DNA from: Paenibacillus_AP thailandensis
GTDB taxonomy: Bacteria; Bacillota; Bacilli; Paenibacillales; Paenibacillaceae
DNA length: 64,000 nucleotides
NCBI RefSeq assembly: GCF_042685365.1
Contig: NZ_JBHUMY010000006.1
Location: 310,001-374,000 of the forward strand
Direction: 5' to 3'
The notes under the pieces: generated by a model
Seen by the model: the letters and a program-made list of their open reading frames with translations, nothing else
Databases searched by the model: none
What the model was told of the DNA's origin: nothing
Part shown: positions 35,791-45,083 of the stretch, piece after piece
How positions within the stretch are numbered: the stretch's first letter is position 1
Layout: each line of letters begins with the position of its first letter
Made by a program: the position numbers and the translations under genes

Positions 35791-38379
35791 CCGGAGCGTC
35801 CGTCCGCGTATATGGAACGGGCCGGACTGGCGGAGCGGCTCGGCAAAGCATTGGAAACCCGGCTTACCGCCATAGTCGCCCCGGCGGGTTACGGCAAATC
35901 GACGCTCGCCGGCGGCTGGGTCCGAACGGCCGGTCTCCCCGCCGGATGGATATCGCTGGACGAGAAGGATAACGATCCGGTCCGTTTCTGGCGCTGCTTG
36001 AGCGGAGCCGCGGAGCAGGCTTTGGGAACCGCGCCGGCGTACGTGCCGGAAGCTGCAGGTTCCGTGCGGACGGAGCACCTGGCCGAAACATTGCTCGAGG
36101 CGCTGATCGGTCATAGCGAACGGAGCGGAAGCCTGCTGCTCGTGCTGGACGATTATCATGTGCTCCAGGAGGAACGCTTGCACGAAGCCTTTTACCGATG
36201 GATCATCCGCCTGCCCCGTTCCGTCCGCATCATGCTGCTCAGCCGGCACGACATCCCTTTTCCGCTAGCGGCTTTGCGGGCGAAAGGGATGCTCAACGAG
36301 CTTGGCATGACCGATCTTCGTTTTACGCGGGAAGAGGTTGCGGATTATTGGCGGCTTCAGACGGGCGAAGCGCCGCAAGAACCGTTTCTACGCCGGCTGG
36401 TTGCCGTTACGGAAGGGTGGGCGGCGATGCTGCATTTATCCGCGCTATCATTCGCCGGGAAACGCGCCGCAGGGCTGGATGAAGCGTACCCGATCAGCGG
36501 ACGCAGCCGCCATGTATCCGATTATTTGTTCGAAGAAGCGTTCGGCGGCTTGCCCAAGGAAACACAGCGGTTTCTGCTGCGGACTTCCGTTCTGGACCGG
36601 ATGAACGCCGGATTAGCCGAGGCGGTCTCGGGCGTTTCCGCCGCACGGCGGACGATGAAGGAGCTGGCCCGCAAAGGGTTGTTCATGATTCCGCTCGACG
36701 ACGATCGGGAATGGTATCGGTATCATCATTTGTTCCGGGACTTTCTAAGGGAGAGGCTTCGCGAGGAGTCGCCAGCCGAGGAGGTCCGTCTGCACGGTAT
36801 AGCGGCCGGGTGGCATGCGGCGAACGGATTATGGGAGGAGGCCGTCGAGCATGCGCTGCGTGCCGGTCGCGCCGCGGAGGCGGCGGCTTGGACGCTGGAG
36901 CACGCAGACGTCTGGCTCAGACATCGGGAGACGGTCGCGCTGCGCCGCTTGCTCGAACGGCTTCCGAAGCCGGAGGCGAACGAGCCGGGCATTGTTCTGC
37001 TGCAGCTTTGGACCGATCTGCTGGACGGGCGGAAGGGGAGGGCCGGCAGCATGCTTCGGGAACTGAACGCGGCGCTCGGTGCGATGGCGGATCGGCCCGC
37101 GTACGGGAGAATGCGCGAGGAGGTGCGGATTCTTGAAAATTACTGCGCGGTTCTGGAAGGCGATTTCGACCGGGCTCTTGCGCTCATTCGCGAATACGGC
37201 GAAAGGAACGATCTGCCGGCGCGGGACACGCCGCTTCTGCTTGGCCGAGGATTGGAATTGAACGAAGGGGCGGTCCCGTTTATCCGGGGAGCGTTCGGGT
37301 TTAACGGCGACGTCGGCAAAGCGGGGCTTTACCATCGGTACTACGGCAAGTTCATCGAGAAAAACGGTTTGCACGAAAATGCGTACACCGCTTACCAGCA
37401 GACGGCTATGGCGGAATGCCGCTATATGTTGGGCGAGCTGCCGGACGCCCGCGCATACGCGGAGGAAGGGGCAAGGCTTGGCCGAGTCTTCGGCGCGCTT
37501 GGCGCATACGTTCCGGCGATGATATTGCAATCGCGTCTGCTGGCCGCGGATCGGCGGCTTCACGGGGCCGCCGATTGTATGGAAGAGGCGCTGGAGCATT
37601 TGCGCCAATGCCGTCTGCATACGACAGTCTGGCAGCGGAAGCTGGGGGCTCGATTGGCATGGATAAAGCTTCAGCTTGGAGACCTTGATTGGGCCCGGAA
37701 ATGGATGAAAGGGCGGAGCGGGATCTCCTGCGGAACGAATGGACCGGCGGCCGCCGACATCGGATATCCGGACGACGAGGATCTGATCCATGCACGGGTT
37801 GCAGCCGGATTGGGCCGCACGGAAGAAGCGATGGCCGCGGCTACCGCTATTCGGGAAGCGGCCGAACGGCGCAACAACCGGCTGTCCATGCTCGAGGCCG
37901 AGCTTCTTCTCGCCCGCCTTCATGCGGAAGGCGGCGATAACGCCGCTTGCGCCCGCCATTTGGGCGAATCCGTCAAGCTGGCCGCTCCGGATCGCTGTTA
38001 TCGCCCGTTTCTGGACGAAGGCGCCGCCATTGCGGAACGGTTGAAGCTGCTCGTAAGCTCGTCTATAGGCTCGTCGTTCACGGAAGAGGAGCTTCGTTTC
38101 ATTCAAGCTCTGCTGCATATGGCGCGTTCGAAGGGAACCTCCGTGCCGGATGAGGCGAAGCTGTCGTACGAACGTCTGCGCGAGCCGCTGACGGAAAAGG
38201 AGAAGGAGGTGCTGACGCTAATGGCGATGGGTCTCTCGAACAAATCGATTGCGGCGGAGCTTAGAGTGACCGAGGGTACCGTAAAGACGCATCTCCATCG
38301 GATATACGCCAAATTATCCGCGAACGGCCGGACGCATGCCGTCCGGCTGGCGAAAGAGCGGGGGCTTCTTGCCCCGTAA
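35788..38379 (+). CDS. MalT-like LuxR-family ATP-dependent transcriptional regulator (N-terminus frameshifted)
   Basis: An 863-codon frame encoding a large STAND-type regulator. It has a P-loop near the start (APAGYGKST, about residues 31-39), Walker B-like LLVLDDYHVL, an AAA/winged-helix region (LLRTSVLDRMNAGLAEAVSG), a long TPR-like superhelix (about 340-790) and a C-terminal LuxR helix-turn-helix (LTEKEKEVLTLMAMGLSNKSI, TVKTHLHRIYAKL). Homologues bind ATP plus an inducer and activate genes. The frame opens only with a TTG at 35788 that has no ribosome binding site; the natural start is probably the ATG at 35709, one base out of frame (see separate entry). Translation may fail unless slippage occurs. 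Target genes unknown; the FAD oxidoreductase gene follows closely. Confidence 0.85.
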   Translation: MPERPSAYMERAGLAERLGKALETRLTAIVAPAGYGKSTLAGGWVRTAGLPAGWISLDEKDNDPVRFWRCLSGAAEQALGTAPAYVPEAAGSVRTEHLAETLLEALIGHSERSGSLLLVLDDYHVLQEERLHEAFYRWIIRLPRSVRIMLLSRHDIPFPLAALRAKGMLNELGMTDLRFTREEVADYWRLQTGEAPQEPFLRRLVAVTEGWAAMLHLSALSFAGKRAAGLDEAYPISGRSRHVSDYLFEEAFGGLPKETQRFLLRTSVLDRMNAGLAEAVSGVSAARRTMKELARKGLFMIPLDDDREWYRYHHLFRDFLRERLREESPAEEVRLHGIAAGWHAANGLWEEAVEHALRAGRAAEAAAWTLEHADVWLRHRETVALRRLLERLPKPEANEPGIVLLQLWTDLLDGRKGRAGSMLRELNAALGAMADRPAYGRMREEVRILENYCAVLEGDFDRALALIREYGERNDLPARDTPLLLGRGLELNEGAVPFIRGAFGFNGDVGKAGLYHRYYGKFIEKNGLHENAYTAYQQTAMAECRYMLGELPDARAYAEEGARLGRVFGALGAYVPAMILQSRLLAADRRLHGAADCMEEALEHLRQCRLHTTVWQRKLGARLAWIKLQLGDLDWARKWMKGRSGISCGTNGPAAADIGYPDDEDLIHARVAAGLGRTEEAMAAATAIREAAERRNNRLSMLEAELLLARLHAEGGDNAACARHLGESVKLAAPDRCYRPFLDEGAAIAERLKLLVSSSIGSSFTEEELRFIQALLHMARSKGTSVPDEAKLSYERLREPLTEKEKEVLTLMAMGLSNKSIAAELRVTEGTVKTHLHRIYAKLSANGRTHAVRLAKERGLLAP

Positions 38380-38469
38380 AACCCGTTTCTCTATCTTTCG
38401 ATAGACGCTCCGATTCTTCATGGCGAGTATGCTGAATACGGTATTGCCATGAAAAAGGAGCGAATGCGA

Positions 38470-39717
38470 ATGAAAACCGAATACGACGTTATAATCGTCG
38501 GGGCGCGGATCGCCGGCGCCTCTCTGGCCTATGAGCTCGGCCGCGCGGGTTATAAGGTGCTGCTTGTCGATAAAGCCAATTTTCCGAGCGATGTGCTGTC
38601 GACTCACAACTTTTTCAACAATTCGGTCGCCATGCTGCGGGAGATGGGCGTGCTCGGCAAATTGCTCGCAACGGGCACCCCGACCTACAAGCGGGCTTAC
38701 GTCCGGTTGGAGGAAGCCGTCATCGACGGCGATTTTCCCGAAGCGAACGGCGAAACGGAATGTTTATGCATCCGCCGAACCCATCTCGACCGCATCTTGC
38801 TGGAGCATGCGGCAGCGGTTCCCGGTGTCGCCGTCTTGGAGGGCTTCCGCGTTGCGGGACTGCTCAGAAGCGGCGAGACGGTGACGGGGATCGAAGGCGT
38901 AAATGCGGGAGGAGAGGCCGTATCGTTCCGTTCCAGACTGGTGGTCGGGGCAGACGGCCGGCGGTCGGCCGTCAGGCGGATGGCCGGAAGCCGAAGGCTC
39001 GCGGCAGTGCCGACCGATTTCGCTTCCTATGTCGGTTACTTCCGTCATTTTCGCCAGGAGGGGGAGCCATGCGCCGAGTTCTACAGAATGGGCGAATATT
39101 TGGCGATCGTCTTTCCGACCAGCGATCAGCTCCACGTTGTCGGGCTTATGTTTCCGCTGTCCTGGAGCCGTATGCTCGAAAGCATGAAACAAGATCCGGA
39201 AGGGACGTTCCGCCATGCCGTCCGGACGGGGTTCGGACGCGTCTCGTTCGCAGACCGATTGAGCAGGTCCGAATTGGCCGGTCCGATCCGCGGGTTGAAC
39301 GGCTACGATAACGATTGGCACGAAGCGATGGGGAAAGGCTGGGCGCTGACGGGCGACGCGTTGTCCTTCAAAGACCCGGCGGTCGGCCAAGGGATGCACG
39401 ACGCTTTGTTTGCGGCCAAGGCGCTGACCGGCGTATTGGTCTCCCATGACGACTGGGCCGCAAGCTGGGATCGAATGGCGGAAAGCTACGGGAGGATCAT
39501 GAACGGGAAGACCCGTCCGCTGTTCGAACTCGCTTGCGCGATGACCCGCAACGTACCCGTTACGCCGGAGCAGACGGCCGTCAATTGGTTGATCGGCATT
39601 CATCCGGAGGCGAAACGGGCTTTTCTCGGGATGTACAATCATACGAACGGTCCGGAGGAGCTGGAGCGGGTAATCGGGGGCATTATGAGCGGAGGAGCGG
39701 CGAACGAAAGGGAGTGA
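38470..39717 (+). CDS. FAD-dependent oxidoreductase (PHBH/geranylgeranyl-reductase-like)
   Basis: A 415-residue flavoprotein. The N-terminal dinucleotide motif is VGARIAGASLAYELGRAGY (GxRxAG variant), then LLVDKANFPSDVLSTHNF (THNFFNN with the substrate-side loop) and RTHLDRILLEHA. The second FAD motif VGADGRRSAVRR and the GD motif ALTGDALSFKDPAVGQGMHDAL are typical of class A flavin monooxygenases and geranylgeranyl-reductase-like enzymes. AAGGAG (38455-38460) suits the ATG at 38470; ATGs at 38449 and 38464 are in frame. The substrate is unknown. It follows the MalT-like gene by about 90 bases and may be its target. Confidence 0.88.
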   Translation: MKTEYDVIIVGARIAGASLAYELGRAGYKVLLVDKANFPSDVLSTHNFFNNSVAMLREMGVLGKLLATGTPTYKRAYVRLEEAVIDGDFPEANGETECLCIRRTHLDRILLEHAAAVPGVAVLEGFRVAGLLRSGETVTGIEGVNAGGEAVSFRSRLVVGADGRRSAVRRMAGSRRLAAVPTDFASYVGYFRHFRQEGEPCAEFYRMGEYLAIVFPTSDQLHVVGLMFPLSWSRMLESMKQDPEGTFRHAVRTGFGRVSFADRLSRSELAGPIRGLNGYDNDWHEAMGKGWALTGDALSFKDPAVGQGMHDALFAAKALTGVLVSHDDWAASWDRMAESYGRIMNGKTRPLFELACAMTRNVPVTPEQTAVNWLIGIHPEAKRAFLGMYNHTNGPEELERVIGGIMSGGAANERE

Positions 39718-39964
39718 AGCGGCGTTCGATTAATCGGCTGCAATCGGAATACGGCGGATGGCGAATATGGTTTGCCACTCATTGGAGCATTCCATTCCAT
39801 CTTCGGCAAGCCGAATAAACAAGGCGTCTTGCCAGAGCGAATCCGGCTCTGAGCGGATGCCTTCTTTCGCATTCCGGGCTTCTCGATTATGATGGAAGAG
39901 AAAAGGAAGGAAGGGATCGTAAGCCGTCCGATCAAACGTCGTGAAGGAACGGGGAGTGGTACGA

Positions 39965-40819
39965 TTGCCTCAGAAGCTCGCGGTTATCGTAATACACGGA
40001 TTAGGCAGGCATAAGGAAGATTTCGCCGATCGGTTCATGATACAGCTCAAGAAGCGGTACGCGGACGCCGCGGGCATAAACGACCCCGGCAATCATCTCG
40101 CCATCCGGCCGGTACATTGGGCCGAAATTCTCGAAGTCCGGGAAGAGAGGCTGAAGGCAAGGCTTTACGGTCATAACCGGCTGCGTTATAAGCTGCTGCG
40201 GAATTACCTGATTCATTATTTGGCGGACGCCGTCGCTTACCAGCCGCTGGAGGTCAACGATCAAATCTATCGCGACATCCACGCGACGATCAGCACGGCG
40301 CTGCAGCGTTTAACGGAAGAAGCCGGACCCGAGGCGCCGCTTTGCGCCATTTCCCACAGCATGGGGACGGTTATCGCAAGCAATTATTTTTACGATATGC
40401 AGAACGCCACGAGATGGAAGCCGGACGTGCTTGAGCCGGGCTCTCCGCTGGCGAGGGGAGAAACGTTGTCGCTGTTCTATTCCTGCGGCACGACGCTGCC
40501 GTTATGGAGCCTTCGCTACCGCGATTTTGACCGGCCGATTCGCGTTCCCGCAGACGCCGCCTACGCAGCGGCGAAAGGCATTACGGGGGAATGGGTCAAC
40601 TTTTACGACAGGGACGACATTCTCGGATATCCGCTCCGAAGCATCGACCCCGCCTACGGCCGGGCCGTTCGCGAAGACGTGCAGATCAACGCCGGCGGAA
40701 TGCTAAGAAGCTGGAACCCGTTCAGCCACGGCGGATATTTTACGAACGGCAGCATGCTGAGACGGATCGCGGCGGGCTTGGTACGCACATGGCGGGAAGC
40801 AAACCAACAGGAAGGATAA
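39965..40819 (+). CDS. alpha/beta-hydrolase-like protein
   Basis: A 284-residue cytoplasmic protein with alpha/beta-hydrolase features: HGLGRH after the first strand (oxyanion loop, AVIVIHGLG), a nucleophile elbow SHSMGT (Ser in H-S-M-G instead of GxSxG) and late Asp/His candidates in FYDRDDILGYPL and NPFSHGGYF. It resembles lipase-like or PGAP1-like proteins; the substrate is unknown. The TTG at 39965 has GGGGAG eight bases upstream and is preferred over the GTG at 39941. The SgrR-type gene starts four bases after its stop, so the two are co-transcribed. Confidence 0.8.
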   Translation: MPQKLAVIVIHGLGRHKEDFADRFMIQLKKRYADAAGINDPGNHLAIRPVHWAEILEVREERLKARLYGHNRLRYKLLRNYLIHYLADAVAYQPLEVNDQIYRDIHATISTALQRLTEEAGPEAPLCAISHSMGTVIASNYFYDMQNATRWKPDVLEPGSPLARGETLSLFYSCGTTLPLWSLRYRDFDRPIRVPADAAYAAAKGITGEWVNFYDRDDILGYPLRSIDPAYGRAVREDVQINAGGMLRSWNPFSHGGYFTNGSMLRRIAAGLVRTWREANQQEG

Positions 40820-40823
40820 AGCT

Positions 40824-42686
40824 ATGTCTTTGACGCAAGATTATTTACGGCTGTATACCGCGTTTGCGCGAGCGGGAGGCGGGCAATCCGTCAAGGTTAC
40901 GTCCGACCGGCTTGCCTCCGCATTGTATTGCACGGCCCGTAACGCCAAGCTCATTATTCATAAAATGACGAAGCTCGGCTGGCTCGACTACCGGCCGGGG
41001 AGGGGGCGCGGCAACCCTTCGGAGTTGACGTTCCGGCTCGATTACGAAGAAACTTATGTACGGGAAGCGAAACGCTTGGCCGGGGAAGGCAAGGTCGAAG
41101 CCGCTTTTCAACTAGTGCAAGCGTTCGGCGGGAATACCGGATTTCGGCAGGAGCAATTCGTGGAATGGCTATCCGGCTATTTCGGCTATTCCGTGGACAA
41201 CCGGAACGAGGCCTATTTGGAAACGTTGAAGCTTCCGGTATTTCGGGAGCTGAACGGCGTTCATACGCTGGATCCGGCCGAGTCGTTTTATGCGCTCGAC
41301 ATGCACCTTATTCAACAGGTGTACGACACCCTCGTAGAAACCGATCCCGTCACGCGCGGATTTAAAGGAGCGATCGCTCATCATTGGAGCAGCGACGATT
41401 CGGCCAAGGAATGGACGTTTTATTTGCGTAAAGGCGTCCTCTTCCACAACGGCAGAGAGCTGACCGCGGAGGACGTCCGCTTCAGCCTGCTGCGTCTGGC
41501 CGAAGGCGGATACAAGCAACGCTGGCTGGCCGAAGACATCGTATCGGTCGACATCCTGTCCAAATTCGCGGTCAGCGTTCGTTTGAAACGTCCTAATCGT
41601 TTGTTCCCGGCTTACGCCGGATACCCGCCGATGTCCATCGTGCCGTTGGAATGCGGCGAAACGGGTTTGTCCGATAAGCCCGTGGGCACCGGCCCTTACC
41701 GGTATGTGGCGCAGGACAGCCAAAGATACGTCCTGGAAGCGTTCGACCGGCATTATGCGGGAAGAGCGCTGATCGACCGGATCGAACTGACCGTCATTCC
41801 GGGCGATTGGAGGCTTGCGCTTACGCCTTCCGCATCGCTGCTCATCGATACGGACGACATCCCGGTGAGCGAACCGGTAAGCTTGCCGGACTGGCGGCTC
41901 AAGCGCAAGGTAACCGGCTGCACGCTGCTCACCATGAACCAAAGGAAACCCGGACCGCTCCGGGACCTGCATTTGCGCAAAGCCGTGCAATACGCGGTGA
42001 ACCGCCGCTTAATGGTGGACGAGCTCGGCCATTCCAGAGCGTGTCCGGCATTCGGTTTTTTCACCGAAGACGGTCAGGGCGGCCTTGTGGATACGGATTG
42101 GGATATGAAGCTTGCCCGCGGGCATATGGAGAAATCTTCGTATGCGGGCGAGCCGCTTCGGTTATTGACGTACCGGCGGCATGTGAAAGACGCGGAGTGG
42201 CTGCAGCGTGAGCTTGCGGCCATCGGCATCCGGTTCGAGGTCCAAATCGTTTCGTGGAAGCAATTGCTGCAGACGTCCGTAATGGAACGGGCCGATATGA
42301 TCTTGTTCGAACTTCCGAGCGCGGAGGGGATCATTCGGATCGTCGAAAGCTTTAAATCCCATTTTATCCGCGCCCATCTGTCCGAAGACGACGCCTCCGC
42401 CGCGGACGAAGCCGTCGCGGAGCTGCTGGCGGCTGCGGACGAGCGGTGCCGCAGTGAAATTTTGAAGCGGATCGAACGCAATTTAAAAGAAAAAGCGGCT
42501 TTTGCGTTTCTGGTTCATAAAAGCGTCAGCAGCCATGCCCATCCTTCGCTCCGGGGCATACGCATAAACGGAAGAGGCTGGATCGATTTCAAAACGTTAT
42601 GGTACGACCCGGAACGAACGTCGGCGGCCGGGGACGGACAAAAGGCGAAATCCGGCGCGTATCTTTACCCTTTTTCGGATGGATAG
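40824..42686 (+). CDS. SgrR-family regulator (DNA-binding domain plus peptide-binding-protein domain)
   Basis: A 620-residue regulator. An N-terminal winged helix (about 1-105; VTSDRLASALYCTARNAKLI, GRGNPSELTF) is fused to a SBP_bac_5-type (dipeptide/oligopeptide-binding-like) domain from about 125 to the end (TGFKGAIAHHW; LRKGVLFHNGRELTAEDVRFSL; VGTGPYRYV; LRKAVQYAVNRRL). This is the SgrR architecture, where the binding-protein domain senses a small ligand in the cytoplasm. It probably controls the hydrolase gene before it and perhaps a transporter elsewhere. Together with the product at 10760, it is the second use of a solute-binding fold as a cytoplasmic sensor in this window. Confidence 0.9.
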   Translation: MSLTQDYLRLYTAFARAGGGQSVKVTSDRLASALYCTARNAKLIIHKMTKLGWLDYRPGRGRGNPSELTFRLDYEETYVREAKRLAGEGKVEAAFQLVQAFGGNTGFRQEQFVEWLSGYFGYSVDNRNEAYLETLKLPVFRELNGVHTLDPAESFYALDMHLIQQVYDTLVETDPVTRGFKGAIAHHWSSDDSAKEWTFYLRKGVLFHNGRELTAEDVRFSLLRLAEGGYKQRWLAEDIVSVDILSKFAVSVRLKRPNRLFPAYAGYPPMSIVPLECGETGLSDKPVGTGPYRYVAQDSQRYVLEAFDRHYAGRALIDRIELTVIPGDWRLALTPSASLLIDTDDIPVSEPVSLPDWRLKRKVTGCTLLTMNQRKPGPLRDLHLRKAVQYAVNRRLMVDELGHSRACPAFGFFTEDGQGGLVDTDWDMKLARGHMEKSSYAGEPLRLLTYRRHVKDAEWLQRELAAIGIRFEVQIVSWKQLLQTSVMERADMILFELPSAEGIIRIVESFKSHFIRAHLSEDDASAADEAVAELLAAADERCRSEILKRIERNLKEKAAFAFLVHKSVSSHAHPSLRGIRINGRGWIDFKTLWYDPERTSAAGDGQKAKSGAYLYPFSDG

Positions 42687-42759
42687 GGTTAACTATAATG
42701 CAAATAGATTTCTCAACCGTAGAAGTCGGACAAATAGACGTAACCGAGGAGTGATTGAA

Positions 42760-43215
42760 ATGGACATTAGACAAGACGATTTATCGGGAGAAAAAGTCAT
42801 TGCATTGATTGCGGAGCATTTGTACGGAATGTCGCTTCATTCGCCGCCGGAAAGCATACATGCGCTAGACCTTGTCGGGTTGAAAAAAACGGATATCACG
42901 TTTTGGAGCGGATGGGAAGAAGACGAGCTGCTCGGCATCGGAGCGCTGAAGGAGCTGGACGGCGGGCACGGGGAAGTCAAATCGATGAGGACCTCTTCTT
43001 TGCATCTGAGAAAAGGGGTGGCAAGACGCATGCTGCAGCATATTATTGACGAAGCGAAGCGGCGGGGGTACGGCCGCATCAGTCTGGAGACCGGCTCCAT
43101 GGAAGCCTTCGCGCCGGCCAGACGGTTGTACGAGAGCTTCGGCTTTGCATATTGCGGCCCTTTTGCGGATTACAAGGAAGACCCCAATAGCGTGTTTATG
43201 ACAAAAGAGTTGTAG
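42760..43215 (+). CDS. GNAT-family N-acetyltransferase
   Basis: A 151-residue acetyltransferase. The acetyl-CoA signature is LRKGVARRMLQHIIDEAKRRGYGRI, and the ending RLYESFGFAYCGPFADYKEDPNSVFMTKEL is typical of the PhnO/ElaA-like putative acetyltransferases. GAGGAG (42746-42751) lies before the ATG at 42760; the frame is open to 42679 but overlaps the upstream gene end. Substrate unknown. Confidence 0.9.
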   Translation: MDIRQDDLSGEKVIALIAEHLYGMSLHSPPESIHALDLVGLKKTDITFWSGWEEDELLGIGALKELDGGHGEVKSMRTSSLHLRKGVARRMLQHIIDEAKRRGYGRISLETGSMEAFAPARRLYESFGFAYCGPFADYKEDPNSVFMTKEL

Positions 43216-43305
43216 AATATATCGCCACGGCGCTTCACGAGAAATAGGTTTGCTGCATAGATAGACTTCTCCAAGCTCACAATAGAGCCAAAAGGAGGAG
43301 TCTTA

Positions 43306-44931
43306 TTGCGTTATGCCATCCGAATCGTCTTAACCGTCGCGGCAATAGCGCTCGCGGCAAGCTGTTCAAGGCCGTTTAAGCCGTTTCAAGACGAGGATAT
43401 CGTTCGGCTGCGAAGCGGCGGGCAGACGGCACATGCGAATAAGCCGGTTATCCTGCTGCTCGTCGATTCGTTGATGTACCAAACGATCGACCGAGGGATT
43501 CGGGAAGGAAAGCTTCCGGCCTTTCGGTATTTAATCGAGCACGGCCAATATTACCGCAACTTAGTCAGCGGCTTTCCGACGATGTCGGTGTCCATCGACA
43601 GCACGCTGCTCACGGGCGCGAACCCCGACCGGCACCGCGTGCCGGGGCTTGTCTGGTATTCTGCAACCGAGAGACGGCTTGTCAATTACGGCACGGATCC
43701 TCTGGAGGTCGTCAAGACGGGCTTTCCGGGTACGTTTCGGGATGCGTTGCTGCATTTGAATCAATCGCATTTAAACCCGAAAATTTCTACCTTGTACGAA
43801 GAACTGGAGAGAAAGGGGCTTTCCACGGGATCGGTCAACGGTTTAGTTTTCAGAGGCACTTTCGCCCATCGGTTAACCGTCCCCGCATGGCTTCGGACGG
43901 TTACCGGCCTGCCTTCCGGCTTTGACGTGAAAGGGCCGGCCTATTATTCGTTCGGCGCGTTCTCGAACCCGCTGAAGACGGCCGTCAACCTGCCGGAAGG
44001 AGCGACGGAGCGCTTCGGATTCAACAACCGATACGCGATTGAGATGACCGCCTATTTGGTGAAGCATCATCTATTGCCCGATTTCTTGTACGTCTACTTG
44101 CCGGATTTGGACCAAAAGCTGCACAAGAGCGGGCCGGACGAGTTCGACGGCGTCGCGGAGACGGACAGGCAGCTGGACTCATTGCTGCAAAGCTTCGGTT
44201 CGCGGGAACAAGCGCTCGAACGGGCCGTATTTGTCATTTCCGGCGACAGCGGAATGACCCGCATCGCTTCTTCCGCCGATCAGCCTACGATCGATCTGCC
44301 GGCGCTGCTGCTTCCTTATAAGATTTTGCTCCCAAGCCGGAGAGCGGCGAAGGAAACGGAGCTGGCGCTTGCGGTCAATGAGACGATGGCCTATGTATAC
44401 AAATTGAATACAAAAGCCGCTTTACGCGATATCGCATCGCAGCTGTGCGGGGATGCGCGAATCGATTTCGCCGCCTGGGAAGAAGGCGGTTCGATTCACG
44501 TGATGCAGGGAGGCACCAGGAAGACGATGCGCTACCGGCCCGGAAAGGAAACCGCGGATTCGTACGGTCAGGCTTGGATGGCGGACGGAGCGGTCGACGT
44601 GCTGGACTTGCGCATCGATCATGCGAATAAAACGTTGAATTACGGCCGATATCCCGATGTCTTGCAGCGTCTGTCCGCGGCGCTCCATTCTCATGACGGC
44701 GAATTTCTGGTCGTTACCGCCAAAGAAGGCTACGAGCTGGCGACAAGCGGCTCGCCCGTGCATCGGGAAGGCGGAGGACACGGAGGACTGACCGCCACGG
44801 AATCGTTAGTGCCGTTAATTATCGCCGGAACGGACGCGAAGCCGGACAAGCTTCGCATTGTCGATTTAAAGGATTATTTGCTCAAGCTGCTGCTCGATAA
44901 ATCCGAGTTTGCCAAGCTTGGGGATAAGTGA
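43306..44931 (+). CDS. alkaline-phosphatase-superfamily phosphodiesterase lipoprotein
   Basis: A 541-residue exported protein of the type I phosphodiesterase/nucleotide pyrophosphatase family. The N-terminal lipobox (ALAASC) places it outside the membrane. Metal and nucleophile motifs are VILLLVDSLMYQTI (first Asp), the Thr/Ser region FPTMSVSIDSTLLTG, YLPDLDQKLHKSG (Asp, His), ISGDSGM and GGGHGGLTATESLVPL (last His). It is the standard architecture of enzymes releasing phosphate esters or transferring phosphoglycerol or phosphoethanolamine. The start is a TTG at 43306, seven bases after AGGAGGAG. Stand-alone with terminator at 44942. Confidence 0.87.
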   Translation: MRYAIRIVLTVAAIALAASCSRPFKPFQDEDIVRLRSGGQTAHANKPVILLLVDSLMYQTIDRGIREGKLPAFRYLIEHGQYYRNLVSGFPTMSVSIDSTLLTGANPDRHRVPGLVWYSATERRLVNYGTDPLEVVKTGFPGTFRDALLHLNQSHLNPKISTLYEELERKGLSTGSVNGLVFRGTFAHRLTVPAWLRTVTGLPSGFDVKGPAYYSFGAFSNPLKTAVNLPEGATERFGFNNRYAIEMTAYLVKHHLLPDFLYVYLPDLDQKLHKSGPDEFDGVAETDRQLDSLLQSFGSREQALERAVFVISGDSGMTRIASSADQPTIDLPALLLPYKILLPSRRAAKETELALAVNETMAYVYKLNTKAALRDIASQLCGDARIDFAAWEEGGSIHVMQGGTRKTMRYRPGKETADSYGQAWMADGAVDVLDLRIDHANKTLNYGRYPDVLQRLSAALHSHDGEFLVVTAKEGYELATSGSPVHREGGGHGGLTATESLVPLIIAGTDAKPDKLRIVDLKDYLLKLLLDKSEFAKLGDK

Positions 44932-44941
44932 ACAAAAAATT

Positions 44942-44963
44942 GACCGCGTTGGCGGTCTTTTTT
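44942..44963 (+). terminator. intrinsic terminator after the phosphodiesterase gene
   Basis: GACCGC (44942-44947), loop GTTG, GCGGTC (44952-44957), then TTTTTT. Confidence 0.85.
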
Positions 44964-44964
44964 A

Positions 44965-44980
44965 TTGACCGAACGGTCCG
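44965..44980. promoter_or_regulatory. TetR operator-like dyad 1
   Basis: TTGACCGAACGGTCCG holds the perfect dyad GACCG-AA-CGGTC. It is similar to the dyads at 45025 and 45737. Confidence 0.5.
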
Positions 44981-45024
44981 GAAATGGTAAGATGATTCCA
45001 TCAAGAGGGAGGCGACGCTCCTTC

Positions 45025-45054
45025 TTGACTGAATGGTCTAGTAAAAGGTAGTAT
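45025..45054 (+). promoter_or_regulatory. tetR promoter overlapped by operator-like dyad 2
   Basis: TTGACTGAATGGTCTA (45025-45040) matches the dyad at 45737 at 11 of 16 positions. Its first six bases form a -35 (TTGACT), with TAGTAT (45049-45054) as a -10 after 18 bases. This fits autorepression of the TetR gene that starts at 45084. Confidence 0.55.
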
Positions 45055-45083
45055 GGGAGGAGGAAAAAAGGAGGCATACCGAT

